From positions 1,302,001 through 1,366,000 of the forward strand of contig CP103026.1 in assembly GCA_024752435.1 (NCBI GenBank): 64,000 bases of DNA, written 5' to 3'. Positions 12,313 through 23,212 of this stretch are shown in pieces (position 1 is the stretch's first letter; each line of letters opens with the position of its first letter). Origin of the DNA: Allantophomopsis cytisporea. Taxonomy: Eukaryota > Ascomycota > Leotiomycetes > Phacidiales > Phacidiaceae. The translations under genes and the position numbers were made by a program. The notes beneath the pieces were generated by a model. That model had not been told where the DNA came from and made no database searches. It saw only the letters and a list, made by a program, of their open reading frames with translations.

Positions 12313-12336
12313 ATGCACGTTCCTTCGCAGTCATGA
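12313..12336 (+). promoter_or_regulatory. Upstream ORF overlapping the next start (ATGA)
   Basis: A seven-codon uORF (MHVPSQS) in a pyrimidine-rich leader ends in TGA that overlaps the start codon at 12333 as ATGA. This geometry is compatible with termination-coupled reinitiation. Its meaning depends on whether the gene at 12333 is real. Confidence 0.4.
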
Positions 12337-12974
12337 ACCAAGCCCCCAATGGCGTTAAGACATTATCCCATATCGGTATCACATTGAAGCTCAAACAGTT
12401 CTATGAACTCGAGATATCCAGACTGAATTCGAAGCGAAGCTACGAAGCGAAGCTAGTGTTATGAAGTATGGCATCAAGAGGAATTTATCGACTCACTGAC
12501 ATCAGAAACATACCATGGAGAAACAGACTGTGAGAGAGCAAGACAATGCTCGACTGTTAAAGGCAAGAGTTACCGAGCTACTGCAGAGCATCCAGGTAGA
12601 TCGAAATCGTTAATGATAATATTTTCGAAATCTTTGAGACATTTTCCGGTCACGAAACTAATTCGGAACGATCAAGACAGACTCGATCTAATGCCACGGC
12701 ATCCAATGTGTGAGCATAGCCCCCAAAACATCGCTCGAGCGTCGCAAATTGAAGTCAACAGCAACATGGTATTCCACCTTGGCTTTTCGATAAACTCCGA
12801 AGTACACTACAAGGAGATTTGGTAGACGCGGTGTTTTACGTCAGACACTCTCAAGATGTCAGCTGTCTCACCAGTAGGGATACCTTCGACGAGTTCACAA
12901 TTAGAGGTCCACATCATATGTCAATGATATTCTCCCAACACAAAGAGACTCAAGACGCATTTATACTGCGGTGA
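12333..12974 (+). CDS. Hypothetical four-exon protein with coiled-coil N-terminus
   Basis: Not recognised. Predicted exons are 12333-12455, 12506-12595, 12639-12709 and 12755-12974, closing in one frame of 167 residues. An alternative splice pair (donor 12708, acceptor 12761) gives nearly the same product. Exons 1-2 encode a charged helical region (LKLKQFYELEISRLNSKRSY, then KQTVREQDNARLLKARVTEL) that looks like a coiled coil. Exon 3 is Ser/Thr-rich. Exon 4 reads GIPPWLFDKLRSTLQGDLVD… without stops for over 70 codons. A further protein-like frame (about 12990-13158, containing GNPHGGEWLLYVCRASFVAR) could be a fifth exon if a weak GTCAAT donor near 12920 is used. The donor after exon 1 (GTGTTA) is weak, so the structure is provisional. 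Confidence 0.45.
12430..12455 (+). repeat. Perfect 13-bp tandem duplication
   Basis: CGAAGCGAAGCTA occurs twice in direct succession (12430-12442 and 12443-12455). The second copy ends exactly at the predicted exon 1 donor of the gene at 12333. Being 13 bp, it shifts frame between the copies. Confidence 0.85.
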
Positions 12975-14302
12975 ATCGTCCAGCCATAGGTTTCGCTTCG
13001 GATCAGATAAGGAATACCAGAAGCTAGTGAGAGCAACGGAGAAATGGAAGCTGACAGGGAATCCTCACGGTGGGGAATGGCTTCTATATGTCTGTCGAGC
13101 TTCATTCGTGGCTCGTCTGTTCTCCATGTATATAGCGAGGCTTGTGCGGGAATCTTAGAAAGCTATTCAAGAGGCATAAAGCAGGATAGTAGACTTGGCG
13201 GGTCATATTGCAAGATGCTGCCATTGTTCCTTCTGTACTCATCTTTCTAAGATGTACTTGGTCGTATGCGTAATCGTAGTCGTGACTCTACGCAGAATAA
13301 GTCTCATCTGTCCTAGTGCCATTTCCATCTTCGTCCGTGTTTCTGGCATTACATGTTTGTTCTTTAGCTTTAATATTCCAGTATTTACGGATCCACATGT
13401 ATTAATCTCGGAAATCAGAGAGAAATAAAATTGAAATAGAACATCATGGCTGAATTCAATCTCGCCGCAACTGTAGCTGCTGTCCCTTTCATTGGAAATT
13501 CAGTTGCGTATCCAGGAAACGTATGATGTTGCTGAGGCTAAGAACGACGTCAAGGTCAGAGATCTCATAGATGTGCCCAAAAAACGTGTTCCGACAGTGA
13601 TCATGACCAATTCCTAGAATATGTCATGCTTTCTGGTGATCTTTTCGATGGTCTCTTGCTGTGGATTCAAATTATTTCCAAATTCCAGTCAATCATTTCT
13701 CGTATATCTCTATTGCTGCTCACTATTGCAACATAGTTGTGAAAGTCGCACTGGATGTGTGACAGTCAAGGCCGTCCATTTTGACGGGTGATCAAGGACT
13801 CCTTACAATTTTTGAGAGCTGTCCACTTGACAAAAATCCATTTATCTGCTGATGTTTTTGAAGATCCACACCATCGTTGCGAGCCACGTATTTATTGATA
13901 GCTAGACGATCTACTAGCTTTGGAGAGAAGTCACATTTCGTACTCTTGATTATCAAGATATACTGTCTTCCATTATTGATTCTACACGCTGAAAGCTTGA
14001 GGCTGCAAAGAACAAAGAGGACGGGAAAAAAACAAGTCCACGCCCACAAGGCAAAGTTCGTTATATCATCGATCATACAATACACGCAGACAAATCATCC
14101 CAAACCCCCCTGACTGCTTGCAGGATAGCGCCGAACACCTACGCCCAAGAAACCAGCCGGCCTATGAAGAAAGCAGAAGAGGAAAGAAGATAGGAAAACC
14201 TAGTAATAGCTTACGGAGAACTTGTAATAAGAAAACAAAGAAGAGAAGCAAATAAGAAAGACTCTCTCCTTATAGTAATTAGAATTATATACTTTAGCGA
14301 TA
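12975..14302. other. Spacer, possible extra exon, then 3' flank of C2H2 gene
   Basis: Up to 13158 there may be a terminal exon of the gene at 12333. The remainder shows only short unsupported frames. About 14100-14300 is purine-rich and probably belongs to the 3' UTR of the minus-strand C2H2 gene. Confidence 0.4.
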
Positions 14303-15994
14303 TCATGGGAATTGGTTATGAAGATCAGAAAACTCTGAACCTTGAAGTAGACTACCTAAATCTTTTTCGAAAGAGGTATCAATGTATTGAGATACATCCA
14401 TGAACTCATGAGGGTTGCCATACGATAGTGGCTCGATATCTTTTACGGGATTATAAAAATGTTGATGCATGTTGAGAGGCAGGTGTCGCATATCGAAGTC
14501 TGTCTGTCCAGAGTCCAGCTGTTTATTTATAGATTGTTGAAAGCCATCTTGTTCGGTGTGAAGCTGCATGTCATGCGAGAACATGGGCTTATTTTGCGTT
14601 GAGACATCGTCGAAATATGAGTTCGAGTTGAAGTTAAAAGTGGAATTGTCAAACTCCAACGAATTCTCAACGTCGGTCTCATCGCCAACAACACTAGCGG
14701 TTTGGTTATCTTCCATCACCTCAACCACCTTCTGCATCCACTTCTTCAGCTGATCCATGGATGGCCAGTCACCTCCCCCCTTACCGCCCCTTTTCAGAGA
14801 CTTGTCTTCAGTTCTACTACCTTTCGTTCGACCCTTTGGCCTAGGCCTGAAGTGTGCTCTTCGAAGGTGCGCAGCAGCATTGTAGTATGCCCCATATTTC
14901 TTTTTCTGCTGGCAAGCTTTGCACTTTGACAAAGGTATAATGGGCATCGGGTCACATCGATCAAGAGAATTAGGCTCAATGCAGATGAATTTCTTGACGA
15001 CAAGCTTGTGCTGCCGATCTTGATGTCTGCGAAGCTCATGCTCACCACGAAAGCCATCCGGGTGTTCTTCGCACTTATCACAAAATACGCGCTCATGTTT
15101 GGGTCGCTGGTATGGTATCTTCGGGATAGCAGTAACGGCACGGTCCTTAGTGACACTGTTGGACTGGCTGCCGTTTGTGACCGACGATATGGAACTCTGC
15201 CGAGAGATTCCCAAGTCATCCTCCTGCTTAGGAGCAATAGGTCTAGTTGCGTGTTGTATCTGACGTTGCAATTGTTGCTTTGATCTAGAGCTTGCCGATA
15301 GTCCTGAGATATTGCTGTCGTTCGATTGAGACCTCTGCATATCTTCAAAAAAGTCTTTGGTTTCAAATCGCTCTATCATTTCTGTAGGAGTATTTCCGGA
15401 TGAGCTTCGAAGTAGATCCGCACCACCGGCACCTGCTAACCACATGGACTGCTCCTCATTTATGATCTGAGGAAATGTTACTGATGCGTCGGAATGAGGA
15501 GCGAAGGCAGCAGGACCGTAATCTGATATGGAAGAATTGATCCTCATCATTTCGATACCTCCTACCCAACTGTTCTGTCGGCTCATGTCACTTGGGAGCG
15601 TAGAACCCATCGTCATTGTCTCGCTTTTGGGGGTTAGTGGGGATGGTATACTGAGCATGTCACCGTAGCTGGAAGAAGCTGTAGAGAAGCGGCGGTCCTG
15701 GTCAGCTCCAGAATTTCTGTCGAATTCACTTGGTGGACTTAAATGTAGCGAAGGGAGTGTCGTGCGGGTGGTTCTCGCAAGATAGTTTCCAGGATCCTCG
15801 CCAACGCCAGCCAGTTCCCGCTTTCCTCCAAGGTACGATTGTCGAAGACCGTTTGGTATACATCGCTGATCGGCTTGGTGACGTAGGTAAGTGCTTAGCG
15901 GATCCGAGTCACCATTCCACATGTGGACAGTTGTATCGCAGTTGATATTACCAAATATGGATGGCTCTGAACAACTTCTCTCGATTGGTGTCAT
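14303..15994 (-). CDS. C2H2-type zinc-finger transcription factor
   Basis: A single large exon; from ATG at 15994 (MTPIERSCSEPSIFG) it gives 563 residues. The DNA-binding core has two Cys/His units. One is at about residues 301-328, FCDKCEEHPDGFRGEHELRR followed by HQDRQH. The other is at about 353-381, CKACQQKKKYGAYYNAAAHL followed by RRAHF. They are separated by a KKFIC…PLSKC linker. This combination is typical of a fungal C2H2 family (I believe catalogued as DUF7896) found in many ascomycetes. Flanks are disordered: Ser/Asn/Gln-rich before, acidic and Gln-rich after, suggesting activation regions. The open frame continues upstream to 16033 (TTG) with a preceding CTAAC…CTCTAG acceptor at about 16035, so an extra 5' exon may exist. 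Targets cannot be inferred. Confidence 0.87.
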   Translation of the reverse strand: MTPIERSCSEPSIFGNINCDTTVHMWNGDSDPLSTYLRHQADQRCIPNGLRQSYLGGKRELAGVGEDPGNYLARTTRTTLPSLHLSPPSEFDRNSGADQDRRFSTASSSYGDMLSIPSPLTPKSETMTMGSTLPSDMSRQNSWVGGIEMMRINSSISDYGPAAFAPHSDASVTFPQIINEEQSMWLAGAGGADLLRSSSGNTPTEMIERFETKDFFEDMQRSQSNDSNISGLSASSRSKQQLQRQIQHATRPIAPKQEDDLGISRQSSISSVTNGSQSNSVTKDRAVTAIPKIPYQRPKHERVFCDKCEEHPDGFRGEHELRRHQDRQHKLVVKKFICIEPNSLDRCDPMPIIPLSKCKACQQKKKYGAYYNAAAHLRRAHFRPRPKGRTKGSRTEDKSLKRGGKGGGDWPSMDQLKKWMQKVVEVMEDNQTASVVGDETDVENSLEFDNSTFNFNSNSYFDDVSTQNKPMFSHDMQLHTEQDGFQQSINKQLDSGQTDFDMRHLPLNMHQHFYNPVKDIEPLSYGNPHEFMDVSQYIDTSFEKDLGSLLQGSEFSDLHNQFP

Positions 15995-17257
15995 CGAGTG
16001 GTTTTGAAAGGATTTTGTGGGACTTCTGTTCAAGCTAGAGGCAATCCGCGATGTGAAGGTGTTAGGCAGGCCATATCTCTAGAACATAATCAGTACTGGC
16101 GCGAGATGGGGGAACCAAAAGCTTGCTCGTACAGAAGATTGTCGATTCTCGGTCGACCCGCTTTCAAGATTCGTTCCTGGTGCTTGATGTACATCTCGTT
16201 GTTCCCTAATTCCCGAGGATCGATTCATGATAGTGCTAGAGAGTCCTGGTGGGTTGTTCGGGTTGAGATTGGCCAATTTAGGTCTGAACCTCGCGTGTTG
16301 ATCCAAATGATCCTGTTTCCGGTGACTGACGATAGGTTGATGGGCAAATGTGGGCATAACGATATATTAAAGTAATAATTAACTGCAACGATGTTGTTGG
16401 AAAGATATGAATATAGAAGCAGTGATGATAGGTAACGCTTGCGATTCAACAACGCAAAGATGAGAATAGGTGGTTCGCAAGTGGTAACCACAATGAGAAT
16501 GAGGGGAGTTAAGACAAGGCGAACGAGGGAAAGATGAAATGGTGAAGACAAACGAGTTAAAGTACTCACCAGTAGTAAAGAGTAAGGTCTGTATGAGGCT
16601 CAGTCAAATGTAGAAGTGCGGATTACCTTAGGCTGGTATTTTACATTAACAGTCTCAGCACACCGAACGCATGCAGTTACCTGCCAACGAATACGCAGAC
16701 GCCAACAAAGTGAGGCGAGTGTGTGAGCAAGTAAGTTGACAAGGAATATATGGATGAAGAATTTTGAGTGGTCAAGGTACAATAGAGCAAACTGCGTGGT
16801 TGCCCAAAGAAAATGCTTACCGTTATGGCTTGTCGTGATGGAATGAAATTGACTGGATAGATGTCAACATGGTACTGCATGTCGAGCCACGTTCACCTTT
16901 ACTTATGGTTCATTTTGACTCGTACCTAACATAGACTGATCATACCCACATCGATTATAAGCACCACAGTAGTATGTACATGGTTGACTTCAAAAGTTGT
17001 AAATCTATTCGATGGGCGAGACAAGTCGGGCAGCAATGGTAAGCTCTCATATGCAGCTTTGGATAACTTCACTGCTGCCGTGCTCTCACTGGAGGTCTCT
17101 CACTGGAGGTCTGGTCAACGACAGCCGTGTACGAGGCAGACGAAAAACGCCAACCACAGCAAGGGCACCGTTGGTCGTAATACCTTTCTAAGCCTCTTTA
17201 CTCCGGAAGTCGCCCAATTGAAGAGGCACGGCGCATGAGAAGGCTCGGAGCATTTAC
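15995..17257. other. Long 5' region of the C2H2 gene
   Basis: Contains an acceptor-like CTCTAG (about 16035 on the minus strand) with a CCTAAC branch site, consistent with a 5' UTR intron or an additional 5' coding exon; a 90-codon minus frame starting at 16357 could supply the latter. A 14-bp tandem duplication of CTCTCACTGGAGGT lies at about 17083-17111. Confidence 0.4.
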
Positions 17258-17790
17258 TCATTTCTTGTAGTGCTTATGGCGTAGAGTTGTGATAATACCT
17301 GTATCAAGTCCTTGGAGCTCAAACCAATTCAAGGTCATCAAGATTCCGTCCTTGTGCCATGCATTTGCCCAACTTGACGCCGAATTTGTGGCTGGGATCA
17401 GATGTAAGTCATTCAATAAAGTCTGCATACCACAAGGAGTCTGTAGAAGCGACGTACAATTGCGGGAGATGTGCAGCTTTTGCAAAGCAAATCAATATCT
17501 GCCAGCTCGACAGCATATACATCTGAAGCTATCACTTCCTCTGGTAACCTTTGTATGTAGGTAGAGACTAAACTGGCCAAACACGGCTCGGTCACGAAGT
17601 TTGATCCAGTATTGCTTGTGACGATGTGCTGTGCGTGTATCAAATGATCGAGATCGAGATGTAGCATAAGAAATGCATTATGGAAGAAGTAGACTCGTAT
17701 AGCTGTATATGCGGTAGTAAACAGATGAGCAAATGATACATTTGTCTCGACGTTTACTGCGTATGTACATACATTAACCTACTTGCCTAG
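17258..17790 (-). CDS. Possible coding exons of an unrecognised gene
   Basis: Weak candidate. A minus-strand frame is open from about 17790 to 17413 (roughly 125 codons) without an early ATG, preceded by TAG acceptor-like sites. It reads protein-like, for example LHLDLDHLIHAQHIVTSNTG and LPEEVIASDVYAVELADIDL. A following intron (donor GTACGT, branch TGACTTAC, acceptor ATCCCAG) leads towards a second frame containing SASSWANAWHKDGILMTLNW that ends at 17258, but the phases of the best donor and acceptor do not match. Possible readings are a degraded gene, an undetected exon arrangement or chance. Confidence 0.27.
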
Positions 17791-18028
17791 TGAAGTTTCG
17801 CAGAACCTACTACGTAAGTACAGGCAGTAAAGTACTTATTTTAGTGCTGCAGTCGCTGCTTGCATTCCGGGGAAAGCTTCCCGATAAAAGAACCACGGCA
17901 GCTTATCTTTCGGATAAACGATATTCCTTGGTCCCGAAGTACCGCCCATGTGCCAACTGTGGCCAGCTTGCGTTGAAAGAGACGATGGATTAATATAATA
18001 TTCCTACTCCGTATCACCATATGGCACG

Positions 18029-19512
18029 ATGCGCCGACAATATCCAGCACTGCTGACCCTCGCCAGCACAGCTTGGGCAAGTCAGGCCGTATTTAGTGTG
18101 CACGATGACGTTCTAGCATTTCCACAGGTAAAGCTTCCAATAATCAAGTGGTTCCACGATAGCTGACTCGATATCAGTATGAAGTAGTATTCAAGGAGTC
18201 ATTCATTTCTGATGTCGACGCACATTCTTTGCTACGAGGTCTCTCTTACGAAGCTTTCGAAAACGCTCGGCATGAAAATGTTGATCTGACGGGCCTTCAA
18301 GCTCATTTGAGTGACAATGATCGCACTCATGCATCAACAGCTCCTCAGGAAACGTACGAGATTATCATACAGGACGGAGAGAGGTTCTTTTGCTCGATAC
18401 CCACTCTCGATGTCCAAACTAAGAATGAAACATCGGAAGCGGAGGCTCGAGCTGCTGAAGAAAAAGAGCTTGCAAGGGCAACGGATCGAGGCGTTGAACT
18501 TCTGCAAGATCTTGATGGACCATGCATGTACTTTCTTTCGGATTATTGGTCTTACTCATTTTGCTACACTTCCGAGGTTAAGCAGTTCCATGCACTACCA
18601 CGACAGCCAGGAAAGGCTCCAGTGGAGGACAAATCCATCACACCTTTTATCCTAGGACGAGCGAGGACCGGAGCAGACAAGATCGAAGAATCTGACATCA
18701 CTAGTGTTGATGTGCGCAAATCAAAGAAACCTATTTCTTCTACGACGACTGAACTACATGTAAAGGGAGACACGAAGTATATGTCTCAACAGCTCGAGGA
18801 TGGGACGATCTGTGACTTGACCGGCAACCCGAGACGAGTCGAAGTTCAATATCATTGCTCTCCAAATACCAGAGATCGCATTGGCTACATTAAAGAGGTT
18901 ACAACATGCACATATCTGCTTGTCATTTATACCGAAAAGCTCTGCAAGGATATAGCATTTATGCCTCCAAAGGAGAACACTGCCAATGAAATATCCTGTC
19001 GCATGATCGTACCCGAGAAGGAACTAGAGCAGTGGGAGGAAGTGAGGACATGGGCCAACCAGTTAGAAAAGCAATCTTCTCAAGAGAAAGAGGAAAAACT
19101 GGTAATTGTTGGAGGAACAGTACTTGGTGGTAAGCAAGTTGTAGGTAAAGGAGAGAAAGTTCTTCCTGTCCCAGGAAAGGATTCCATGACTCCCAACAAG
19201 ATCGCAGAGCTCATTGCTAAAGGCGCTGCTGAAGGCGGAGTCGTGGAGGTTCTTAGCGACGAAGCGATAAAGAACCTGGACCTGGACCCGAAGTACATTG
19301 AAAAGCTGAGGGAAGAGCTGCAGGAGATGGCAGGTGATAAAGGCTGGAAATTAGAGGTGATCGAAGTTCAGGGCGATTTGAGGGAGATCAGAGGGATTGT
19401 AGATGATGATGATGAAGAACAAGAAAGTACGGCGCCCTCAAAGGATCCCGAAGCAAAGGAGGCCGAGGGCACTGAAGAAGGTAGCGAGGAGGAATATAAA
19501 GAAGACCCTTGA
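18029..19512 (+). CDS. YOS9: Protein OS-9 homologue (Yos9), ER quality-control lectin
   Basis: Two exons, 18029-18127 and 18178-19512, give 477 residues. The start MRRQYPALLTLASTAWASQA is a signal peptide; an earlier out-of-frame ATG at 18021 would give only a short peptide. The MRH (mannose-6-phosphate receptor homology) domain spans about 140-310, with GPCMYFLSDYWSYSFCY, the QLEDGTICDLTGNPRRVEV block and paired cysteines to SCRMIVPE. Yos9 binds trimmed N-glycans on misfolded proteins in the ER lumen and hands them to the Hrd1 ubiquitin ligase for ERAD. The C-terminal third is Lys/Glu-rich, then strongly acidic. It ends EEEYKEDP, without the HDEL-type retention signal of yeast Yos9, so retention may depend on the Hrd3 partner. 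High confidence in the family. Confidence 0.93.
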
Positions 19513-20443
19513 AGTCTTCCATAACGAATATATCATTGTTTTCTCATGATCCAAGGACCCATAGTACGATATCTGTTCAATTACCCTTACGTTTAGATAC
19601 ACTACGCAAAAATAAAGTTGTGTAAATATGTAGCAATCCTTAGATGGAGCTGTTTTGTCACCGAGATGAACCCAACGGAGACGCAGTACTTGCAGATCCG
19701 TGATAAAACGTATGTCTCTTATTTGGTTCAAGTACTGGTTCAGGCTCAGATGTGTTCTGACACCACTTGCTCTCACACATCCAAACTGTTTCAGATTCGG
19801 ACTTTTGATACTCGTAGCTTGACCTGTCTCAGGTTCAGTCTCAGCTATGCCTATCCTAGAGTCAAGCAATGCACAAGACATACATAGTAACCCGCGAATG
19901 TAAACCTATTTTCTGATGGTTGGCCTCATATAAGGCTGAAAATTGCATCAGCAACCGATGGGATCTTCATTCATCAAGGTTTCTGCCGAGTATTATCAGA
20001 GCCGCTTGGTCTTCAGCTGACAGATGGCCACCGTATCTAGCGGGCTTTGGGATATTTTTGGCATTTTCTGTCTACTATGAGTATCGATTTGGGGGGAAGT
20101 TGTTGTCTCTAATCGGTATTGCCTCTTACTAAAATGCCATACCATCATACTATCGCAAGGGTAAGTTATCGTCAGCTTTTCCTGAAACCTTCTCATTGTG
20201 TAACAAGAAGTTGACTGAGATCATTATTTATGCAAGAGAGATATAGAAAAGAAGAGTATTTTATGGCTTCGAGACACCACCATCAAATCTCGCATTGCTT
20301 TGATCTTGACCTCAACCATCCATTGCATATCGTCAAAATCCACCACAGCTGGTCTGTACTCATACAATTACTCCTTGCTGTCATATCAATATTTTAATTA
20401 CTTTTGACGCTGAAAGAACGGCCGGCTTGTATATCCTCTCAAA
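19513..20443. other. Spacer downstream of OS-9
   Basis: 3' flank of the OS-9 gene and 5' flank of the small secreted protein candidate. A 147-codon minus frame (19881-19438) overlaps the OS-9 3' end and has no splice or family support. Nothing else seen. Confidence 0.5.
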
Positions 20444-20806
20444 ATGAAGTCTTCGTCCATCATCTTAGCTTTCGGTGTGATACTTGCTGTGCAAGCTGCA
20501 CCAGTTTCCAAATCCGATAGTCTTGCTGCTCGATTCGCACAGTGAGTCTTTATCTTAATTTCTGCGAGACATGCTCCACTATCATCAGGATATGCTCTAA
20601 TCATATTGCAAGTATTGGGCCATTCGAGCGCGGGCTCAATACAGCACCTGCTATCAGCGTCAAGTCTATTGGCGATCTCGTGATTACACGGAATGCTGAG
20701 GTAGATAACCAAAACTGAACTTCATTTTTGTGAAGAAACCAATTCTCCTCCTGCCCCGAAGATATCTGCCACGTTCAGGAAACAACAACAACGTCTTGAA
20801 CCTTGA
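20444..20806 (+). CDS. Small secreted protein candidate, possibly truncated by an in-frame stop
   Basis: Start MKSSSIILAFGVILAVQAAP is a clear signal peptide followed by VSKSDSLAARFA. Likely exons are 20444-20541, 20613-20700 and 20762-20806 (76 residues). An alternative acceptor at 20588 would add eight residues. Intron 2 (20701-20761) has a pyrimidine-rich tract before its AG. The middle reads IGPFERGLNTAPAISVKSIG. After the TGA at 20804 the same frame stays open for 30 more codons, Ala/Ser-rich, ending GGTFKAGEG at 20899, so the gene may have been shortened recently. No cysteines and no family recognised. Effector-like or cell-wall-associated roles would be guesses. Confidence 0.55.
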
Positions 20807-21478
20807 GGAGCAGCTGGGGCCGCAGAAAGTAAAAAAGCCGCTAGTGCAATAAATTCCGCGTTAGACAACGGCGGGACTTTTAAAGCTGGCGAGGGCTGAA
20901 GAGCGAATGCAGCTAGTCACTGCTGATAAATTGGTGGTATAGAGTGGGGGTAGAAACATATTGTCTAGGATCAGAACGAAATCACAAGCGCATATTCAGA
21001 AGTCTGCGGCGGTTGTCAAGTGATTTGAAACTTTTTGTCATTGATTGCTAAGATTTGAAGCTTAGAAGCTTATGGTAGGCAAGACGAAATTCTAGATGTC
21101 TCTTTACATATCACAACGCCGGCACTGAGCGGCCTGTCCCGAGACTAGACCGAAGTCGCCAATCAACTTGTTTCCTCGGCCATACCAGGGGTTTGGCTCG
21201 GTATTCTTTCACCATCCTATTGCATGTTCTGTAATCCTTGTGCACAAAACAAAAAGTAAATTGACCTGACAGTGTAGTTGTCAAGTTCTTAGGAACACTA
21301 TCTCTATTTCTCACCTGCCTTTAAAGTACATTGTTTGTTCGTTGTGGTGATAATCACTTCAGTACACTTTGTGTTATTGTTACCCCGCTCTGGTATTTCT
21401 GTGCTCGTTGACTTAGACCTTCAACGACCCCTCACTTTGTACTCTATTTTCATCGTTTCGTCTTGATAACAGACCGCC
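20807..21478. promoter_or_regulatory. 5' region of the MFS transporter
   Basis: First 93 bases continue the frame of the preceding gene after its stop. The rest is the upstream region of the transporter, ending in a pyrimidine-rich leader before GCCATGGCT. Confidence 0.45.
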
Positions 21479-23212
21479 ATGGCTAGCTCTTCTTCTGCTG
21501 TTCGGCCATTGAGCGCCCAGACAAAGCGAGGTAGTGATAGCAAAGGAGAGGGAGACCGCACCAAAGTCCAGAATGTTGCCACTGCGTCAGAACTTGAGGA
21601 GGTAAATGATCACGAGAGCCTGATTTCGATGGATGCCCAACTCCAAAAGAAACTTGTGAGGAAAATTGATTTGCGATTATGTACGATTGCTGGAATTCTG
21701 TGCAGTCTAAATCTGCTAGATAGTGGTATAATTTCTAGTGCTTCTGTTACAAGGTTAGTTATTTCGCTGTCCACTTTCACGTTGCCAAGGCATAAGACTG
21801 ATGTTTTCATAGTATCTTTCAAGACCTTGGATTGGGTGTTGGCAACCGATATGTAAGTTTATCGATTGTACCGCCGAAGCTGATATACTGACTGCCCAAG
21901 TCTATTTCAATCTTGGTATATACCGTTGCCAGTGTAACGTTTCAGCTACCAGCTACCTTAGCTGTGCGGATACTTGGACCAAGAATAATGTTTTCCTTCA
22001 TTACAATCTCTTTTGGAATAATTACTATGGTATGTCTTTACCGACATTTAATCAGCTTCTATGCTATGGAAAAAATTGTATATATTAAAAACTGATAGTG
22101 CACCGCATTTATCACCACCTGGAAACAAATGATAAGCCTCAGAATCCTCCTGGGTATGGCCCAGTCATGCATCTTTCCTGGTCTTTCATACTTGATCAGC
22201 ACTTGGTACACGCGTAAGGAACAGCAGCTACGGTTTGCTTTTCTGCAGTCTGGAGAAGTCAGCATCGTTGCACTTGGAGGATTCTTGAACTTTGGGCTTA
22301 ACCACTTGAACGGAAAAGGTGGATTGGCTGGTTGGAGATGGATGTTTCTTGTCCAAGGATTGGTTGCTATAAGTAAGTATATTCGACTTATTGGAGTATA
22401 GAATAACTAATAATATAGTCATTGGTATCGCTACTTACTGGTGGATTGTGGATTTTCCAGAAAACGCCCACAAGAGCTTTATCTTCATATCTGCAGAGGA
22501 GCAAGACCTGGCAGTATCTCGTATCAGTATAGATCGAGGAGATGTGAAGGCAACACAATTTTCATTTGGACAGTGTATAATTCACTTCACGGACTTCAAG
22601 ATTTACGGATTTTCTGCCTTATTCTTTCTACTGAATCTGGTTTCGACATCCTTGTCCTATTTCTTGCCGCAAATTCTTCAAAATGGCATGGGATTCTCAG
22701 AAGACCAATCTATATTGCTTGCGGCCCCACCGTATTTCTACGCCGTCATTCCGGTCATACTCTCATCCATTGTTGGTGATAGATATCGATTAAGAGGTCC
22801 TACGATTATTTTTAACTGCATATGCACCATTGTTGGATTTTCGATGCTGGGATTCAGCAGTCAAGTCACGATCCGATATGTTGGAACGTATCTAGCAACT
22901 GGGGCTTATGTGTCGAACTGGGCTGCCATGAATGCATATCAGGCCAATAATATTGTGGGCCAGTGGAAGCGGGCAACATTTGCTGCTGCAATAACAGCAT
23001 GCAATGGACTTGGAGGTATTGCTGGAAGTTTCATTGTAAGATCTGTTGAGGCTCCTAGGTACATGACAGCTATCTGGGTTTGTATAGGAAGTCACATTCT
23101 CATTATTGTTATTGTAGCCGTATTCTCAGCTTACTTCTGGTATGCAAATGGCCAGCAGAGGACGGGTAAAACTATCCTGGAGAAGACTGAGGGTTTCAGA
23201 TATACGTATTGA
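21479..23212 (+). CDS. MFS transporter, anion:cation symporter family (Dal5/Tna1-like)
   Basis: Five exons: 21479-21753, 21813-21852, 21901-22029, 22099-22372 and 22419-23212, giving 503 residues. All phases close. The hydrophilic N-terminus (about 70 residues) leads into LVRKIDLRLCTIAGILCSLN, the first membrane segment typical of this family. About twelve membrane helices follow, with the conserved LRILLGMAQSCIFPGLSYLI, STWYTRKEQQLR and GWRWMFLVQGL. The central cytosolic loop precedes IYGFSALFFLLN, and the second half ends WYANGQQRTGK. Family members import allantoate, nicotinate, vitamins or organic anions with protons across the plasma membrane. The substrate cannot be read here. Exon 2 is only 40 nt. 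Confidence 0.93.
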
